A stretch of 64,000 nucleotides of DNA, from contig NZ_JAQGCZ010000020.1 in the NCBI RefSeq assembly GCF_027706845.1, positions 1 through 64,000 on the forward strand, read 5' to 3'. The stretch comes from Mycolicibacterium sp. BiH015 (lineage in GTDB: Bacteria; Actinomycetota; Actinomycetes; Mycobacteriales; Mycobacteriaceae). Shown piece by piece: positions 18,172-27,507 of this stretch (position 1 is the first letter of the stretch; every line of letters starts with the position of its first letter). Under the pieces are notes generated by a model. The model saw nothing but the letters and a program-made list of their open reading frames with translations. It was not told the DNA's origin and made no database searches. A program made the translations under genes and the position numbers.

Positions 18172-18261
18172 GAGAAGCCTTTCTCGATATGTTCCGAGGA
18201 TGTTCAAACGATCTGTAGATAGGACGCAGCGGAGCTGAATTCGGTTCCACCAATCGACATT

Positions 18262-19380
18262 TCATTTCAGCGCTCGGGCCGAGTGCACTGCCTCGGCGCA
18301 GACGTCCTCGATGTGCTCGGGGTGACCGCTTGGATGCTGGCAACCGATCGCGATGCGGGTCGCACCGTCGACCAGGACCGCCCACCGAGTCTCTGTGTCG
18401 CCTCGCCGCTCGACATAGGTCACGGCGGACCTCCCGCCGCGCTGCCCCGCCGGACGGAAGTCGACGAACACCCCGCCCGGCTCGGATCCGATGGCGGCTC
18501 GCAACGTTTCGGCCACATGCGCCAGGGACGCCTCCTCGCCGACGGACTGCGTGATGTGCAGCGCGGGCATGCCTGCCGGCGGAGCCACCCGCACCCGCTC
18601 CGATCCTGCCCCGGACGTGACCCGTTCGGCAGCCCACGCGGCGGGAACCCTGACCTCGACGCGGCCTTCGGTGAGCAACCGGGTCGCATCACCTCCGACC
18701 GGTGGCGCGGTGAACGCCTGCGCCGCCCAGCTTCCACCGGCGGTGGCTGCGGTCAGCGCGATGCCCGCCAGCACCGCGGCCGTCCCCCGGCCCGGACGCG
18801 CGCGGCCGACGCGCGGCGGCTCCGGAGTCATGGCGGCCACGGCAGCGCTCATCTGCGCGTGACTGCTGTGCGAGAACGGAATTCGCCAGTGCCGCAGGGC
18901 TGCGACCACATCGATCGACAACGGCTGCACACCGGCCGGTGCGTCGATGATCACCGAACTGCACCCCGCCAGATGAGCTTCGACGCCGAGTGAACCGCGG
19001 GAGAGGACCAACGGCTCCGACGACTTCGGGGTGACCACGATCCAGTCCGCGGACAGCTCGACGACCGTCGCCTCGCCGCGCAGGACCACCGACCGTGGCA
19101 TCACCGTGGCATCGGCGAACACGGCCCGGGCAGCCGTGCCGACCACGTCGAATCGACCCGCAGACCACCATGTCGGGACCACGATCACCACGCGGCTTTC
19201 GTCGCCATGGGTCGCGGCACGGAGAACGTCACGCCACAGGTCGTCGACGGTGACCGCGCTACCGTCCAGTAGCGCGAGCCGATCGTCGATATACTCCAAG
19301 GCCGCGCGAACCTGTTGCGGTGGAGCACAACCCGGGCCACGCACCTGCTCGGGGCCGACTTCGACGACGCACACGGTCAT
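18262..19380 (-). CDS. Type VII secretion-associated protein, Rv3446c-like
   Basis: 372 residues from ATG 19,380, overlapping the eccC4 stop by four bases (ATGA). The N-terminal part has an ASKHA-like or hydrolase-like flavour (CVVEVGPEQVRGPG; VVIVVPTWWSAGR). One membrane helix (AAVLAGIALTAATAGGSWAAQAF, near residue 215) precedes an extracytoplasmic domain (EGRVEVRVPAAW...). This matches the type VII secretion-associated family found only in ESX-4-like loci. Function unknown, probably membrane-anchored. Long upstream frames on this strand are shadows of eccC4. Confidence 0.8.
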   Translation of the reverse strand: MTVCVVEVGPEQVRGPGCAPPQQVRAALEYIDDRLALLDGSAVTVDDLWRDVLRAATHGDESRVVIVVPTWWSAGRFDVVGTAARAVFADATVMPRSVVLRGEATVVELSADWIVVTPKSSEPLVLSRGSLGVEAHLAGCSSVIIDAPAGVQPLSIDVVAALRHWRIPFSHSSHAQMSAAVAAMTPEPPRVGRARPGRGTAAVLAGIALTAATAGGSWAAQAFTAPPVGGDATRLLTEGRVEVRVPAAWAAERVTSGAGSERVRVAPPAGMPALHITQSVGEEASLAHVAETLRAAIGSEPGGVFVDFRPAGQRGGRSAVTYVERRGDTETRWAVLVDGATRIAIGCQHPSGHPEHIEDVCAEAVHSARALK

Positions 19381-22300
19381 GGTGGCGGGTCTACCCAGCC
19401 GATCTGGATCAGCTCGTCGGGCCTGCCACGCAGGACCAGTGTTCCTCGCCCGGCAGGCAATGGAGCCGGCCTGACGGTGCCCAGCAGCACGCCGTCGTCG
19501 GGCGCCGCGCTCATCATCAGACCCGCGCAGCCCATGTCCCGCATCCTTGCCGGCAGGGGGTCGAACATTGCGCGTGCCGCGCCGCCCGAGCGCCGCGCCA
19601 CGATGACATGCAGTCCGAGATCCTTGGCGTGCGGCAGGAAGTCGGCCAGCGGAGCCAACGGATTTCCGGTGCCGCCTGCGACCAGGTCGTAGTCGTCGAC
19701 GATGACGAAGATGTCGGGTCCTGACCACCAGGAGCGGTCGCGCAGCTGACGCTGGGTGACGAACTCGCCGGGCATCCTGGCGTCGAGTGTCTCGGCCAGT
19801 GCCGCGATCCGGGACGTGACCGCAGGTGCGGATACCGAATAACCTGTGCGGCCGCTGGTTTCGACGACGCCGAGCAGGGTGCGCCGATAGTCGACGATCT
19901 CCAGCCGGAGGTCTCGGCTCGCCTCGGCGAGCTCGGTGCACAGCAGTCGCAGGACGGCCGTCTTCCCGCACTCGTTGTCGCCGAGCACCAGCAGGTGTGA
20001 GTGCTCGGCGAAATCGATGGCGATGGGCGCAAGATCGCGTTCCCGCAGTCCGAGAACGACCTCGCTGCGGCCGCGGGCGCAGGTGAGTGTGCGGCGCTCG
20101 ACGCGACCGGGCAAAAGTTCGACGGGCGGTGCGGCGCCTCCGCTTCGGACGGCCTCGACACTGGGCAACGCGATCGCGGTCTCCCGGCCGTCCCGCGTGA
20201 GGCTCCGCCCGGGCGGGCGGTCGGCCAGTTCACGTGCACGTCTGCGATCCATCTCCGAGTCGGCAGGATCTCCGAGCCTCAGCTCGATGCGCGTACCGAT
20301 CTGGTCCTTGAGCGCCGGCCGCAGGTCGGCCCACCGCGAAGCAGCGATCATCACGTGGATCCCATACGAAAGTCCCTGCGCCGCCATGGCGGTGATCTTG
20401 GGCTCCAAACCCTCGAAATCCTGGCGGAGGGTGGCCCACCCGTCGACCACGAGGAACACGTCGCCATAGGAATCCGGCGCCGAAGACTCCCGGCTGTGAA
20501 GCAGCGATTCGAGCTGGGCCACTGTGCGGCGGCACAGGTCGGCGTCGCGCCTGCTCGCCACCGACCCAACGTGGGGCAGGTTCTGCAGGGTTGCGAGGTC
20601 GCCGCCGCCGAAGTCCAGACAGTAGAACTGCACTGCTGCCGCGTCGTGCGCGGCGGCCAGCGAGCAGATGATCGTTCGCAGCGCCGTCGATTTGCCCGAA
20701 CGGGGCGCGCCGACGACCGCGACATTGCCTGACGGGCCGGACAGGTCGACGACGTGCGGATCCCTCCGCTGCTCGAAGGGACGGTCGACCACGCCGATCG
20801 ATACCCGCAGCGGGCGCATCGGCTCGGACGGCAGGATGTCGGCCAAGATCGGCGACGCTCCCAGCGGCGGCAGCCAGACGCGATGAGCGGGTGTGCCGCG
20901 GCCGGCCAGCCGGCCGAGCACCGTGTCGAGAAGTGTTCGGTGAGCGGCTTGTTCAGTCTTCGGCTCGAAGGGTTCGGGCGGCGCGGTGAGCGTGAAAGGC
21001 CGCACAGCGCAGGGCTGTTCGGATCGGCGGGGACGTGGCGTGTAACTCCCCGAGACGAACGCCGTCTGGAATCGGGTCAGGTCGCCCGCGGCGGTCTTCA
21101 GATAGCCCGCCCCGGGCTGGGACGGCAGATGGTAGGCGTCCGGCACTCCGAGAACAGCACGTGATTCGCTGGCCGAGAACGTCTTGAGGCAAATTCGGTA
21201 GGACAGGTGTGTCTCCAGCCCGCGCAGTCTGCCCTCGTCGAGACGCTGGGTCGCCAGCAGCAGGTGCATGCCGAGGGAACGGCCCAGCCGTCCGATCGCG
21301 ACGAAGAGTTCGGCGAAATCAGGATGCTGGCTGAGCATTTCGGAGAACTCGTCGACGATGATGAGCAGCGCAGGCAGCGGGGCAGGGGCGCGCCCCTGCG
21401 CGCGGGACCGCGCATACTCGGCGATGTTGGTGGCATTGCCCGCCGCCCGCAACAACTCCTGACGCCGGGTGACCTCGCCGGAGAGCGCCTCGCGCATCCG
21501 GGACACCAGCGGGGCCTCGTCGGCGAGGTTGGTGATCACCGCCGAGACATGGCGGACGTTCTCCAGGCCGAGGAACGTCGCACCGCCCTTGAAGTCGACC
21601 AACACGAGGTTCAGCGCCTCCGGGGAGTGCGCGGCGACCATCCCGAGAACCAGCGTACGGAGAAACTCCGACTTGCCCGATCCTGTTGCCCCGACGCACA
21701 AGCCGTGCGGGCCCATCCCCTCAGCTGCGGCCTCCTTGATGTCGAGTTCGACGACGGATCCGTCCTCGGCCACCCCGATCGGCGCTCGAAGCGACGCGTA
21801 CCCGGCACCGCGCGACCACAGTTGATCGGGGTCGATCGTGTCAGGATCGTCGATCCCCATCAGCGCCAACCAGTCCCGCGCGCGGTGGGACGTGGAGGCC
21901 CCGTCCGGCCCGTACCGCGCGATCCGGCGTGCGCATGCCACCGCGTCGGCGCGCATCAGTTCGTCGCCGGACTCAGCGCTCTCGGCGCCGATGACGATGA
22001 ACGTCGTCGACGCCCGCGGCGCCGGCGGAGCCCCACCGTCGACGATCTCGATCCGGTGGACCGCTCGCGAACTGGTGCGGTGTGGAAGCCATTTCACCCA
22101 TTCCCACTCCGGCTTCGGCGGAGCCGAGATCGCCACGAGATCGGGGTGGTGCAGCATCGCGACCTGGCACACCAGTGCACGGGCGGTGGACCGCGAAACG
22201 GTGACGCGCGGCGACGAGCGCAGCGACACCGTCAGTGGCACGCCGTCGACCACGCCGCGATGGGCCACCAACCGCCGGAGCGCTCCGACGGTGACCGGGT

Positions 22301-22808
22301 CCGCGTCGGTGTCGGAGCCGACGTCGGGTGCGATGACCTCGACGGCAGATGGGCGCGACCCGACTCCGACGCGCACGACGAGGAAGTCAGGGTGGTCCTC
22401 ACCTCGTTCCCACATGCCGCCGCGGCCCGCCAGCAGCCACAGGGACGACGGGTCGGGATGCGCCGTGTACAGGTCGAGATGCTGTTGTTCGGCCGAGGTT
22501 GCAAGTGAGGTGTCGAGAGCTTCGAGATACCGCAGATACTCGGCGCGCTGGGTGCTGAGCTCCCCGGTGCGGCCCGCACCGCCGCGCGATCCGTACGCGA
22601 GTGTGCCGATCAGGGATACCAGCATCATGACGGGGAAGAACAGGAACATCGGGCTGCGCGTCGCGGTGTCCGTCGATGTCAGATACAGCGCTGTCATCCC
22701 GCCCATCGCGACGATCATGGCCACCGGCATCAAGCGGGCCAACGGACTGACCGGCGTCGGAACAGGCGGTTCCGGCGGCGCCTCGACGACGATCCGACCG
22801 CTTTCCAT
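19377..22808 (-). CDS. eccC4: ESX-4 secretion ATPase EccC4
   Basis: 1143 residues from ATG 22,808 (the frame extends to 22,859). Two N-terminal membrane helices (LARLMPVAMIVAMGGMTALYL and MFLFFPVMMLVSLIGTLAY) are followed by three FtsK/SpoIIIE ATPase domains. Their Walker A loops are GATGSGKSEF, GAPRSGKSTA and GDNECGKTAV, with Walker B LVLVDFKGG and LLIIVDEFSEM in the first. It is a single-chain EccC, the motor recognising WXG100 substrates. Divergent from eccD4, and coupled to the downstream Rv3446c-like gene. Confidence 0.93.
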   Translation of the reverse strand: MESGRIVVEAPPEPPVPTPVSPLARLMPVAMIVAMGGMTALYLTSTDTATRSPMFLFFPVMMLVSLIGTLAYGSRGGAGRTGELSTQRAEYLRYLEALDTSLATSAEQQHLDLYTAHPDPSSLWLLAGRGGMWERGEDHPDFLVVRVGVGSRPSAVEVIAPDVGSDTDADPVTVGALRRLVAHRGVVDGVPLTVSLRSSPRVTVSRSTARALVCQVAMLHHPDLVAISAPPKPEWEWVKWLPHRTSSRAVHRIEIVDGGAPPAPRASTTFIVIGAESAESGDELMRADAVACARRIARYGPDGASTSHRARDWLALMGIDDPDTIDPDQLWSRGAGYASLRAPIGVAEDGSVVELDIKEAAAEGMGPHGLCVGATGSGKSEFLRTLVLGMVAAHSPEALNLVLVDFKGGATFLGLENVRHVSAVITNLADEAPLVSRMREALSGEVTRRQELLRAAGNATNIAEYARSRAQGRAPAPLPALLIIVDEFSEMLSQHPDFAELFVAIGRLGRSLGMHLLLATQRLDEGRLRGLETHLSYRICLKTFSASESRAVLGVPDAYHLPSQPGAGYLKTAAGDLTRFQTAFVSGSYTPRPRRSEQPCAVRPFTLTAPPEPFEPKTEQAAHRTLLDTVLGRLAGRGTPAHRVWLPPLGASPILADILPSEPMRPLRVSIGVVDRPFEQRRDPHVVDLSGPSGNVAVVGAPRSGKSTALRTIICSLAAAHDAAAVQFYCLDFGGGDLATLQNLPHVGSVASRRDADLCRRTVAQLESLLHSRESSAPDSYGDVFLVVDGWATLRQDFEGLEPKITAMAAQGLSYGIHVMIAASRWADLRPALKDQIGTRIELRLGDPADSEMDRRRARELADRPPGRSLTRDGRETAIALPSVEAVRSGGAAPPVELLPGRVERRTLTCARGRSEVVLGLRERDLAPIAIDFAEHSHLLVLGDNECGKTAVLRLLCTELAEASRDLRLEIVDYRRTLLGVVETSGRTGYSVSAPAVTSRIAALAETLDARMPGEFVTQRQLRDRSWWSGPDIFVIVDDYDLVAGGTGNPLAPLADFLPHAKDLGLHVIVARRSGGAARAMFDPLPARMRDMGCAGLMMSAAPDDGVLLGTVRPAPLPAGRGTLVLRGRPDELIQIGWVDPPP

Positions 22809-22890
22809 GTGTGAGTAGACGCACGGGATGCCCATCGCGTTCCATCCACAGGGCAACAAACTGGTGCGCCCTGCCCCGGGGAGGCCGAGT

Positions 22891-22896
22891 TAGGTT
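22891..22896 (+). promoter_or_regulatory. Possible -10 element of eccD4 (leaderless)
   Basis: TAGGTT fits the TANNNT -10 pattern and ends 6 bp before the eccD4 GTG at 22,903, which would give a leaderless transcript, common in mycobacteria. No clear -35. Confidence 0.35.
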
Positions 22897-22902
22897 CAGA
22901 CG

Positions 22903-24216
22903 GTGCCGGATACCTTGTGCCGATTGGTCGTCGAGGTGACGGGTGCAGATCAGTCGGGCAGCGTCGATCTGGTTCTGCCGTCGCAGTGTCCGCTCGGTGA
23001 GCTGATGCCCGCGATCGTGTGCGCGATCTTTGGCGACACCGCCGACGCAGCGCAATGCTGGTACCTGGCAGGCGCCGCAGGTGCACCTTTGGATACTTCA
23101 TTGTCGCTGTGGGACAACGCTGTTCGAAATGGTGACATCGTCGTCCTTTCGACGGCTCCGCTGCCCCGTCCGCGGCTGACACCCGCCGAGCCGTGCGGTG
23201 TGGTGGCGCGAACAGCGGCCACGCATCCGCTGAGTCGCAGCGTCCTGCTGTCCGGCGCAGCGGCGGGCATCGTGCTGTCGGCCGTCGCCGTGGTCTGGGC
23301 GGGGTTGCACGCCACGACCACCTGGAATCTGGGTGCGGCGGGGACGCTCTCGGCAGCAGCGGCGACGGCGGCGGTCGCGGTCGGCCGCTCGGACCGGGAG
23401 TCGACCGTTCTGTTGAGTCTCGGCGCCATAGTGTTCTCCGCTGCTACAGGCGTTCTCGCGGTTCCGGGTGCGGGATGGGCGGCCTCTTCGTTGCTTGCGG
23501 CAGCCTCGGCATTGGCGATGTCCACGCTGCTGATGAGGGCGACCGCCGACCACGGGTTGACGACGGCGTGCGCAGCGGCGGCGGCGGGCGCGGTGTCCGC
23601 CGCGGCGGCGCTGTGCATTGCCGTCGGGCCGCGACTCGTCGTGGCGGGCGCCGCGCTGGCGGTCATCTCCCTTGTGGCGCTGTCGGCGGCGCCGCGAATC
23701 GCGGCACTCGCCACGCGCCTCGGGCCCGCACACCTCGACGTCGACGAAGAGCGCGCCGCCGCGGCGCACCGAACCCTGTCCGCACTGGTGGCGGGGTGGT
23801 CGGCATCGGCGATGCTGGGCGCCCTCCTCGTCGCGGTGGGCGCGGTGCTCCACGGCTCGCCGACGATTCTCGCCGCATGCTTCGGCACCGATCTCGGCGT
23901 CCTGCTGATCCTGCGTCAGCGCTCGCACGTCGACCGGTGCAGACGCGGGTGGTTGTTCACCGCGGGATCCGTTGCTCTGCTCTCGGCCTTCGCCGTGGCG
24001 ATCGCCGCGGCTCCTGCAATGGCGCATTGGGTGTGCACGGCCACCGCGGTCGGATGCGTCGCCTGCGTCCGGTGCGCTCGCCGTCCGATCGAGCCCAATC
24101 CGTGGCTGCGTAACGCTGTCCAGGTGGCCGAGTATGCGGCGCTGGTGGCGGTGATTCCGCTGGCGTTCTGGCTCGCCGGCCTGTACGAGTTTGTGCGTGG
24201 GTCGAGCTTGTCATGA
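22903..24216 (+). CDS. eccD4: ESX-4 integral membrane protein EccD4
   Basis: 437 residues from GTG 22,903. The N-terminal about 90 residues form a ubiquitin-like cytosolic domain (CRLVVEVTGADQSGSVDLVLP...NGDIVVLS). Eleven or so hydrophobic helices rich in Ala and Val follow. This is the EccD architecture, the main membrane channel component of type VII secretion. It overlaps mycP4 by four bases (24,213-24,216), so the two form an operon divergent from eccC4. Confidence 0.92.
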   Translation: MPDTLCRLVVEVTGADQSGSVDLVLPSQCPLGELMPAIVCAIFGDTADAAQCWYLAGAAGAPLDTSLSLWDNAVRNGDIVVLSTAPLPRPRLTPAEPCGVVARTAATHPLSRSVLLSGAAAGIVLSAVAVVWAGLHATTTWNLGAAGTLSAAAATAAVAVGRSDRESTVLLSLGAIVFSAATGVLAVPGAGWAASSLLAAASALAMSTLLMRATADHGLTTACAAAAAGAVSAAAALCIAVGPRLVVAGAALAVISLVALSAAPRIAALATRLGPAHLDVDEERAAAAHRTLSALVAGWSASAMLGALLVAVGAVLHGSPTILAACFGTDLGVLLILRQRSHVDRCRRGWLFTAGSVALLSAFAVAIAAAPAMAHWVCTATAVGCVACVRCARRPIEPNPWLRNAVQVAEYAALVAVIPLAFWLAGLYEFVRGSSLS

Positions 24217-25559
24217 GCGGTCGACTATGCAGAGTGCTTGCGGCATCGGCCATCCTGGTCGTGCAATCCGCGCCGACGGCCCACGCGGTGAGCCCACCCG
24301 CTGTGGATGAACGTCGGCTTCCCGACGCGGGCCCGCCCGCGCCGGCCCATCCGACCGCCCAGCACGACGAGTGCGCCACCGCACCGCCGGCGGCCACCGC
24401 CGAACCCGGACAGCTCGGCGGAATGGACCTATCCAGCGTGTGGGCCCTGACACGGGGGGCGGGCCAGACCGTCGCGGTGATCGACACCGGCGTCACCCGC
24501 CACCGCAGGCTTCCCCACCTCGTTCCCGGTGGCGACTACGTTTCACGGCACGACGGGACCAACGACTGCGACGGCCACGGCACGATCGTCGCCGGCATCA
24601 TCGGAGCCACGCCGGACGCCGCCGACCCCGAGGGTTTCACCGGCATCGCACCGGATGCTTCGGTGTTGTCGATCAGGCAGTCCAGCAACAAGTTTCATGC
24701 GATCGACGACCCCGGCGGCACCGGCGTCGGTGACGTCGCGACACTCGCGGCGGCGGTGCGTACCGCCGCCGATCTGGGTGCGACGGTGATCAACATCTCC
24801 ACGGTCGCCTGCGTGCCCGTCGACGCCGTCGTCGCGGATGAGGCGCTGGGTGCCGCGCTGTCGTATGCCGTCGACGTCAAGAACGTCGTGGTGATCACGG
24901 CGGCAGGCAATGTGGGAGGACCGGGTCAGTGCCGGGACCACAATCCCCGTGACGCCGCGCGTGCCGAGCAGGTGAGCACGGTCGCGAGCCCGGCGTGGTA
25001 CGACGACCTTGTGCTGACCGTCGGTTCGGTCGCCGCAAATGGGACTCCGTCAGACTTCAGCCTCGCGGGACCGTGGGTGGACGTCGCGGCACCCGGTGAG
25101 GGCGTCGTCTCGCTGGCATCGGCGGGTGACGGTCTTGTCGATGTGTCCCCCTCCGGTGCCCCGCTGTCCGGGACCAGCTACGCCGTCCCTGTCGTCAGCG
25201 CGGTCGCCGCGCTGGTTCGGGCCCGATCACCGGAATTGACGGCACGCCAGGTCATGCAGCGCATCGAGGACACCGCACACGCCGCCTCGTCGGGATGGAA
25301 CCCGGCGATCGGACACGGTGTGGTCGACCCACTTGCCGCGGTCAGCGGCCCCGGTGTCAGCCCGTCGACACCCCGGGCCGCCGCACCGATCGACGCCGGC
25401 CAACCCGTAAGAGACCCGGCACCGGCACGCACGGCCCTTCGCGGCGCAGCCCTCTGTTTCGCGCTCACCGCGTGCGTGGCCGCGCTGTCGGGGACTATCG
25501 GGCGACTGACGCGGCGTCTCGACTCAACTCGGGTCCCCGGGGCAGCGTCGCGAGAATAG
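24213..25559 (+). CDS. mycP4: ESX-4 mycosin protease MycP4
   Basis: 448 residues. A signal peptide (ILVVQSAPTAHA) leads into a subtilisin-like domain with the intact triad: Asp in AVIDTGV, His in DGHGTIVAG, Ser in SGTSYAVP. Cys residues in the loops are consistent with disulfides. A C-terminal membrane helix (ALCFALTACVAALSGTIG) anchors it on the periplasmic face. Essential partner of the ESX membrane complex in other systems. It overlaps the convergent eccB4 by 65 bp. Confidence 0.93.
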   Translation: MSGRLCRVLAASAILVVQSAPTAHAVSPPAVDERRLPDAGPPAPAHPTAQHDECATAPPAATAEPGQLGGMDLSSVWALTRGAGQTVAVIDTGVTRHRRLPHLVPGGDYVSRHDGTNDCDGHGTIVAGIIGATPDAADPEGFTGIAPDASVLSIRQSSNKFHAIDDPGGTGVGDVATLAAAVRTAADLGATVINISTVACVPVDAVVADEALGAALSYAVDVKNVVVITAAGNVGGPGQCRDHNPRDAARAEQVSTVASPAWYDDLVLTVGSVAANGTPSDFSLAGPWVDVAAPGEGVVSLASAGDGLVDVSPSGAPLSGTSYAVPVVSAVAALVRARSPELTARQVMQRIEDTAHAASSGWNPAIGHGVVDPLAAVSGPGVSPSTPRAAAPIDAGQPVRDPAPARTALRGAALCFALTACVAALSGTIGRLTRRLDSTRVPGAASRE

Positions 25560-26811
25560 GCCACGGCGCCGAGGCAGCGGGCTGCGTCAGACCGAGGACG
25601 GCGGCCGTCTCGTCGTCACGCACCCCGTGCAACAGACCCGAATCGGTGAGCAGGAACAGCGATCCCGCACTACGCCCGTTACCGGTCAAGCCGACCGACC
25701 GGACGAACACACTGCTGCCCGCGGGCACGGATACCCCGGCGATGGGCGGCGCAGCACCCGGCAGCTGGGTACCGACGAGAAGCTCGGTGTGCGAACCTGT
25801 TCCGCTACTCGCCGGCGTCCACTGCGCGCAGACGACGGGGTCCGCGACGACACCGCCCTGCCGCGGATAGGTGCTCACGGGAAGCGAGGTGACCACGGGC
25901 AGCGCGCCGACGGCGGCGCTGGACACGGTCGGGATCTCGGCGCCGGTACGAGCGTCGGTGTAGCGGATCAGATCCGCGGTGACCTCGCCGATGCGCTGCA
26001 ATCCATCGGCGAGCACGACGAAGTGGTCCTCGCCCGAGGCCAGCACGCTGCCCACGGGGTGATGCCGCAGGATGCCGGGCCCCGGCCGGCCCGCGTCGGC
26101 GATGCGCGGCGGCACAATCGCGGGGGCCTCGGGGATCGCAGCCAGCACCTCCGGCGAGACCGCTTGTGGCACAACGTCATCGATGTGCAGAGCCCGGACC
26201 ACGGCAGCATGGCGAAGGTCGACCCGTGCTCGCCAACCGCCGTGCAGCAGGTAGGTGAGCGCGGCACTTGCACCACGCGGTGTCACCAGCACGCTGCGAC
26301 CCGGCTCGACGCCGCCGCCGGACACAGGCCCGGCGAAGACCGTGGTGCTGCGCTGGTGGTCGCACACTGTCCAGCGGGACTCCTCGGCACTCAGCGGCGG
26401 CGAAATCTGGTCAGGCGCTTCGGGTATCCCGACCCGAGCTCCGAGCTCGGCACGTTCGACCGCCCGCGCAGACACCACGCGCGGTTCGACGGCGTCGCCG
26501 ACGATCAGGCGGGCCGAGGCCAGGTTGAACACCGGGTGCAGGACGTCGTCGATGCGCACGTACATCGCTCCGGATTCCCGGACGACGACGACGGGCGCGT
26601 CGCCGAGACTTGCGCCCGGACGGACGAACGCGAGCACGGCGCAGACGGCGACGCCGATGACAGCCAGTATGGCGCCGGAGACCAACGAAAGTTTCTGTCC
26701 GCGAAGCGGATCGTCGATCATGCGGGTGTCACCGCGCACGAGCGCATGCTCCATGCGGCGCGCCATGAACCGGTGTCCGCTGACCTGCAGCCGTGTCGTC
26801 GGTTGGCCCAT
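25495..26811 (-). CDS. eccB4: ESX-4 membrane protein EccB4
   Basis: 438 residues from ATG 26,811 with a strong GGGGGAG ribosome site; the frame to 26,850 lacks one. The conserved EccB opening (PTTRLQVSGHRFMARRMEHALVRGDTRM) is followed by a single membrane helix (LVSGAILAVIGVAVCAVLAF). A large periplasmic domain with Cys residues (TVCDHQ, VVCAQW) follows. It completes the ESX-4 core set EccB-EccC-EccD-MycP, with EccE absent as in all ESX-4 loci. Confidence 0.92.
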   Translation of the reverse strand: MGQPTTRLQVSGHRFMARRMEHALVRGDTRMIDDPLRGQKLSLVSGAILAVIGVAVCAVLAFVRPGASLGDAPVVVVRESGAMYVRIDDVLHPVFNLASARLIVGDAVEPRVVSARAVERAELGARVGIPEAPDQISPPLSAEESRWTVCDHQRSTTVFAGPVSGGGVEPGRSVLVTPRGASAALTYLLHGGWRARVDLRHAAVVRALHIDDVVPQAVSPEVLAAIPEAPAIVPPRIADAGRPGPGILRHHPVGSVLASGEDHFVVLADGLQRIGEVTADLIRYTDARTGAEIPTVSSAAVGALPVVTSLPVSTYPRQGGVVADPVVCAQWTPASSGTGSHTELLVGTQLPGAAPPIAGVSVPAGSSVFVRSVGLTGNGRSAGSLFLLTDSGLLHGVRDDETAAVLGLTQPAASAPWPILATLPRGPELSRDAASVAR

Positions 26812-26868
26812 CACTCCCCCGTGCCAGTCACCCGTGGCCAGCGTAACCACGTGGCGGCAGGGGTTAGA

Positions 26869-27429
26869 TCACCTGTTGGAGCGCCGGTTCCGGTAGGCGG
26901 CGACGTGCTGGCGGTTGCCACAGTTGCCGGTGTCGCAGAACTTGCCCGAGCGGTTGCGCGACAGATCGACCAGCGTCGCCTCGCAGTCGGGTGCCGCGCA
27001 GATCTTGAGCCGCCGCAGCTCACCCCCGCGGATCAGGTCCGCCAGCGCCATCGCGATCTCGGCGCCCATCCGCTGCCAGAGCGGGTCGTGGATCGACGCG
27101 AGGTGCAGATGCCATTCCGGCATCTCGGGGTGGCGGGTCAGCCACGGCGACGCCTTGGTATCCGACAGCAGCGCATTGACCTGCTCAACCGCGCGGACCT
27201 CGTCGCCGGCTGTTGCCCAGATCCGGCCCAGCCGGTCGCGCAACTGGTGCACCGCGGCGAGCTCGGCGGCGTCGTGGTCGCGCCTGCCCGTCCAGCCGAA
27301 CCCGTCCAGGTACTCGTCGAGGGCGGCGAGATCGGGCATCTGTTCCCCGTCCACCCGATTGCTGTTGATGAGGACACTGGCGGCCCGCAATGTGAGCTCG
27401 GTGTCATGAGTAAAAAGCATTTGACTCAT
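26869..27429 (-). CDS. CGNR zinc-finger regulator (ABATE domain)
   Basis: 186 residues from ATG 27,429, preceded by AAGGAGGAG. The N-terminal two thirds match the ABATE stress-associated domain (FTHDTELTLRAASVLINS...DEYLDGFGWTGRRD). The C-terminus has the CGNR zinc finger (CAAPDCEATLVDLSRNRSG, then FCDTGNCGNRQHVAAYRNR). These are treated as transcriptional regulators. It is divergent from an EamA exporter and its start codon is embedded in a series of TCATGA palindromes, suggesting autoregulation plus control of the exporter. Confidence 0.88.
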   Translation of the reverse strand: MSQMLFTHDTELTLRAASVLINSNRVDGEQMPDLAALDEYLDGFGWTGRRDHDAAELAAVHQLRDRLGRIWATAGDEVRAVEQVNALLSDTKASPWLTRHPEMPEWHLHLASIHDPLWQRMGAEIAMALADLIRGGELRRLKICAAPDCEATLVDLSRNRSGKFCDTGNCGNRQHVAAYRNRRSNR

Positions 27430-27478
27430 GACTCCTCCTTCGGCTAGCGTCATGACCAAAGCTGATTTTACTCATGAC
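27403..27478. promoter_or_regulatory. Four regularly spaced TCATGA palindromes between CGNR regulator and exporter
   Basis: TCATGA occurs at 27,404, 27,426, 27,450 and 27,472, that is every 22, 24 and 22 bp (about two helical turns). Three of them are extended by AGT or ACT flanks: GTCATGAGT at 27,403, ACTCATGAC at 27,424 and 27,470. The series covers the CGNR start codon and the divergent promoter region. Likely operators bound cooperatively on one DNA face. Confidence 0.55.
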
Positions 27479-27507
27479 ATTCCTGTCTGAACCCCGGAGG
27501 TGTTCCT

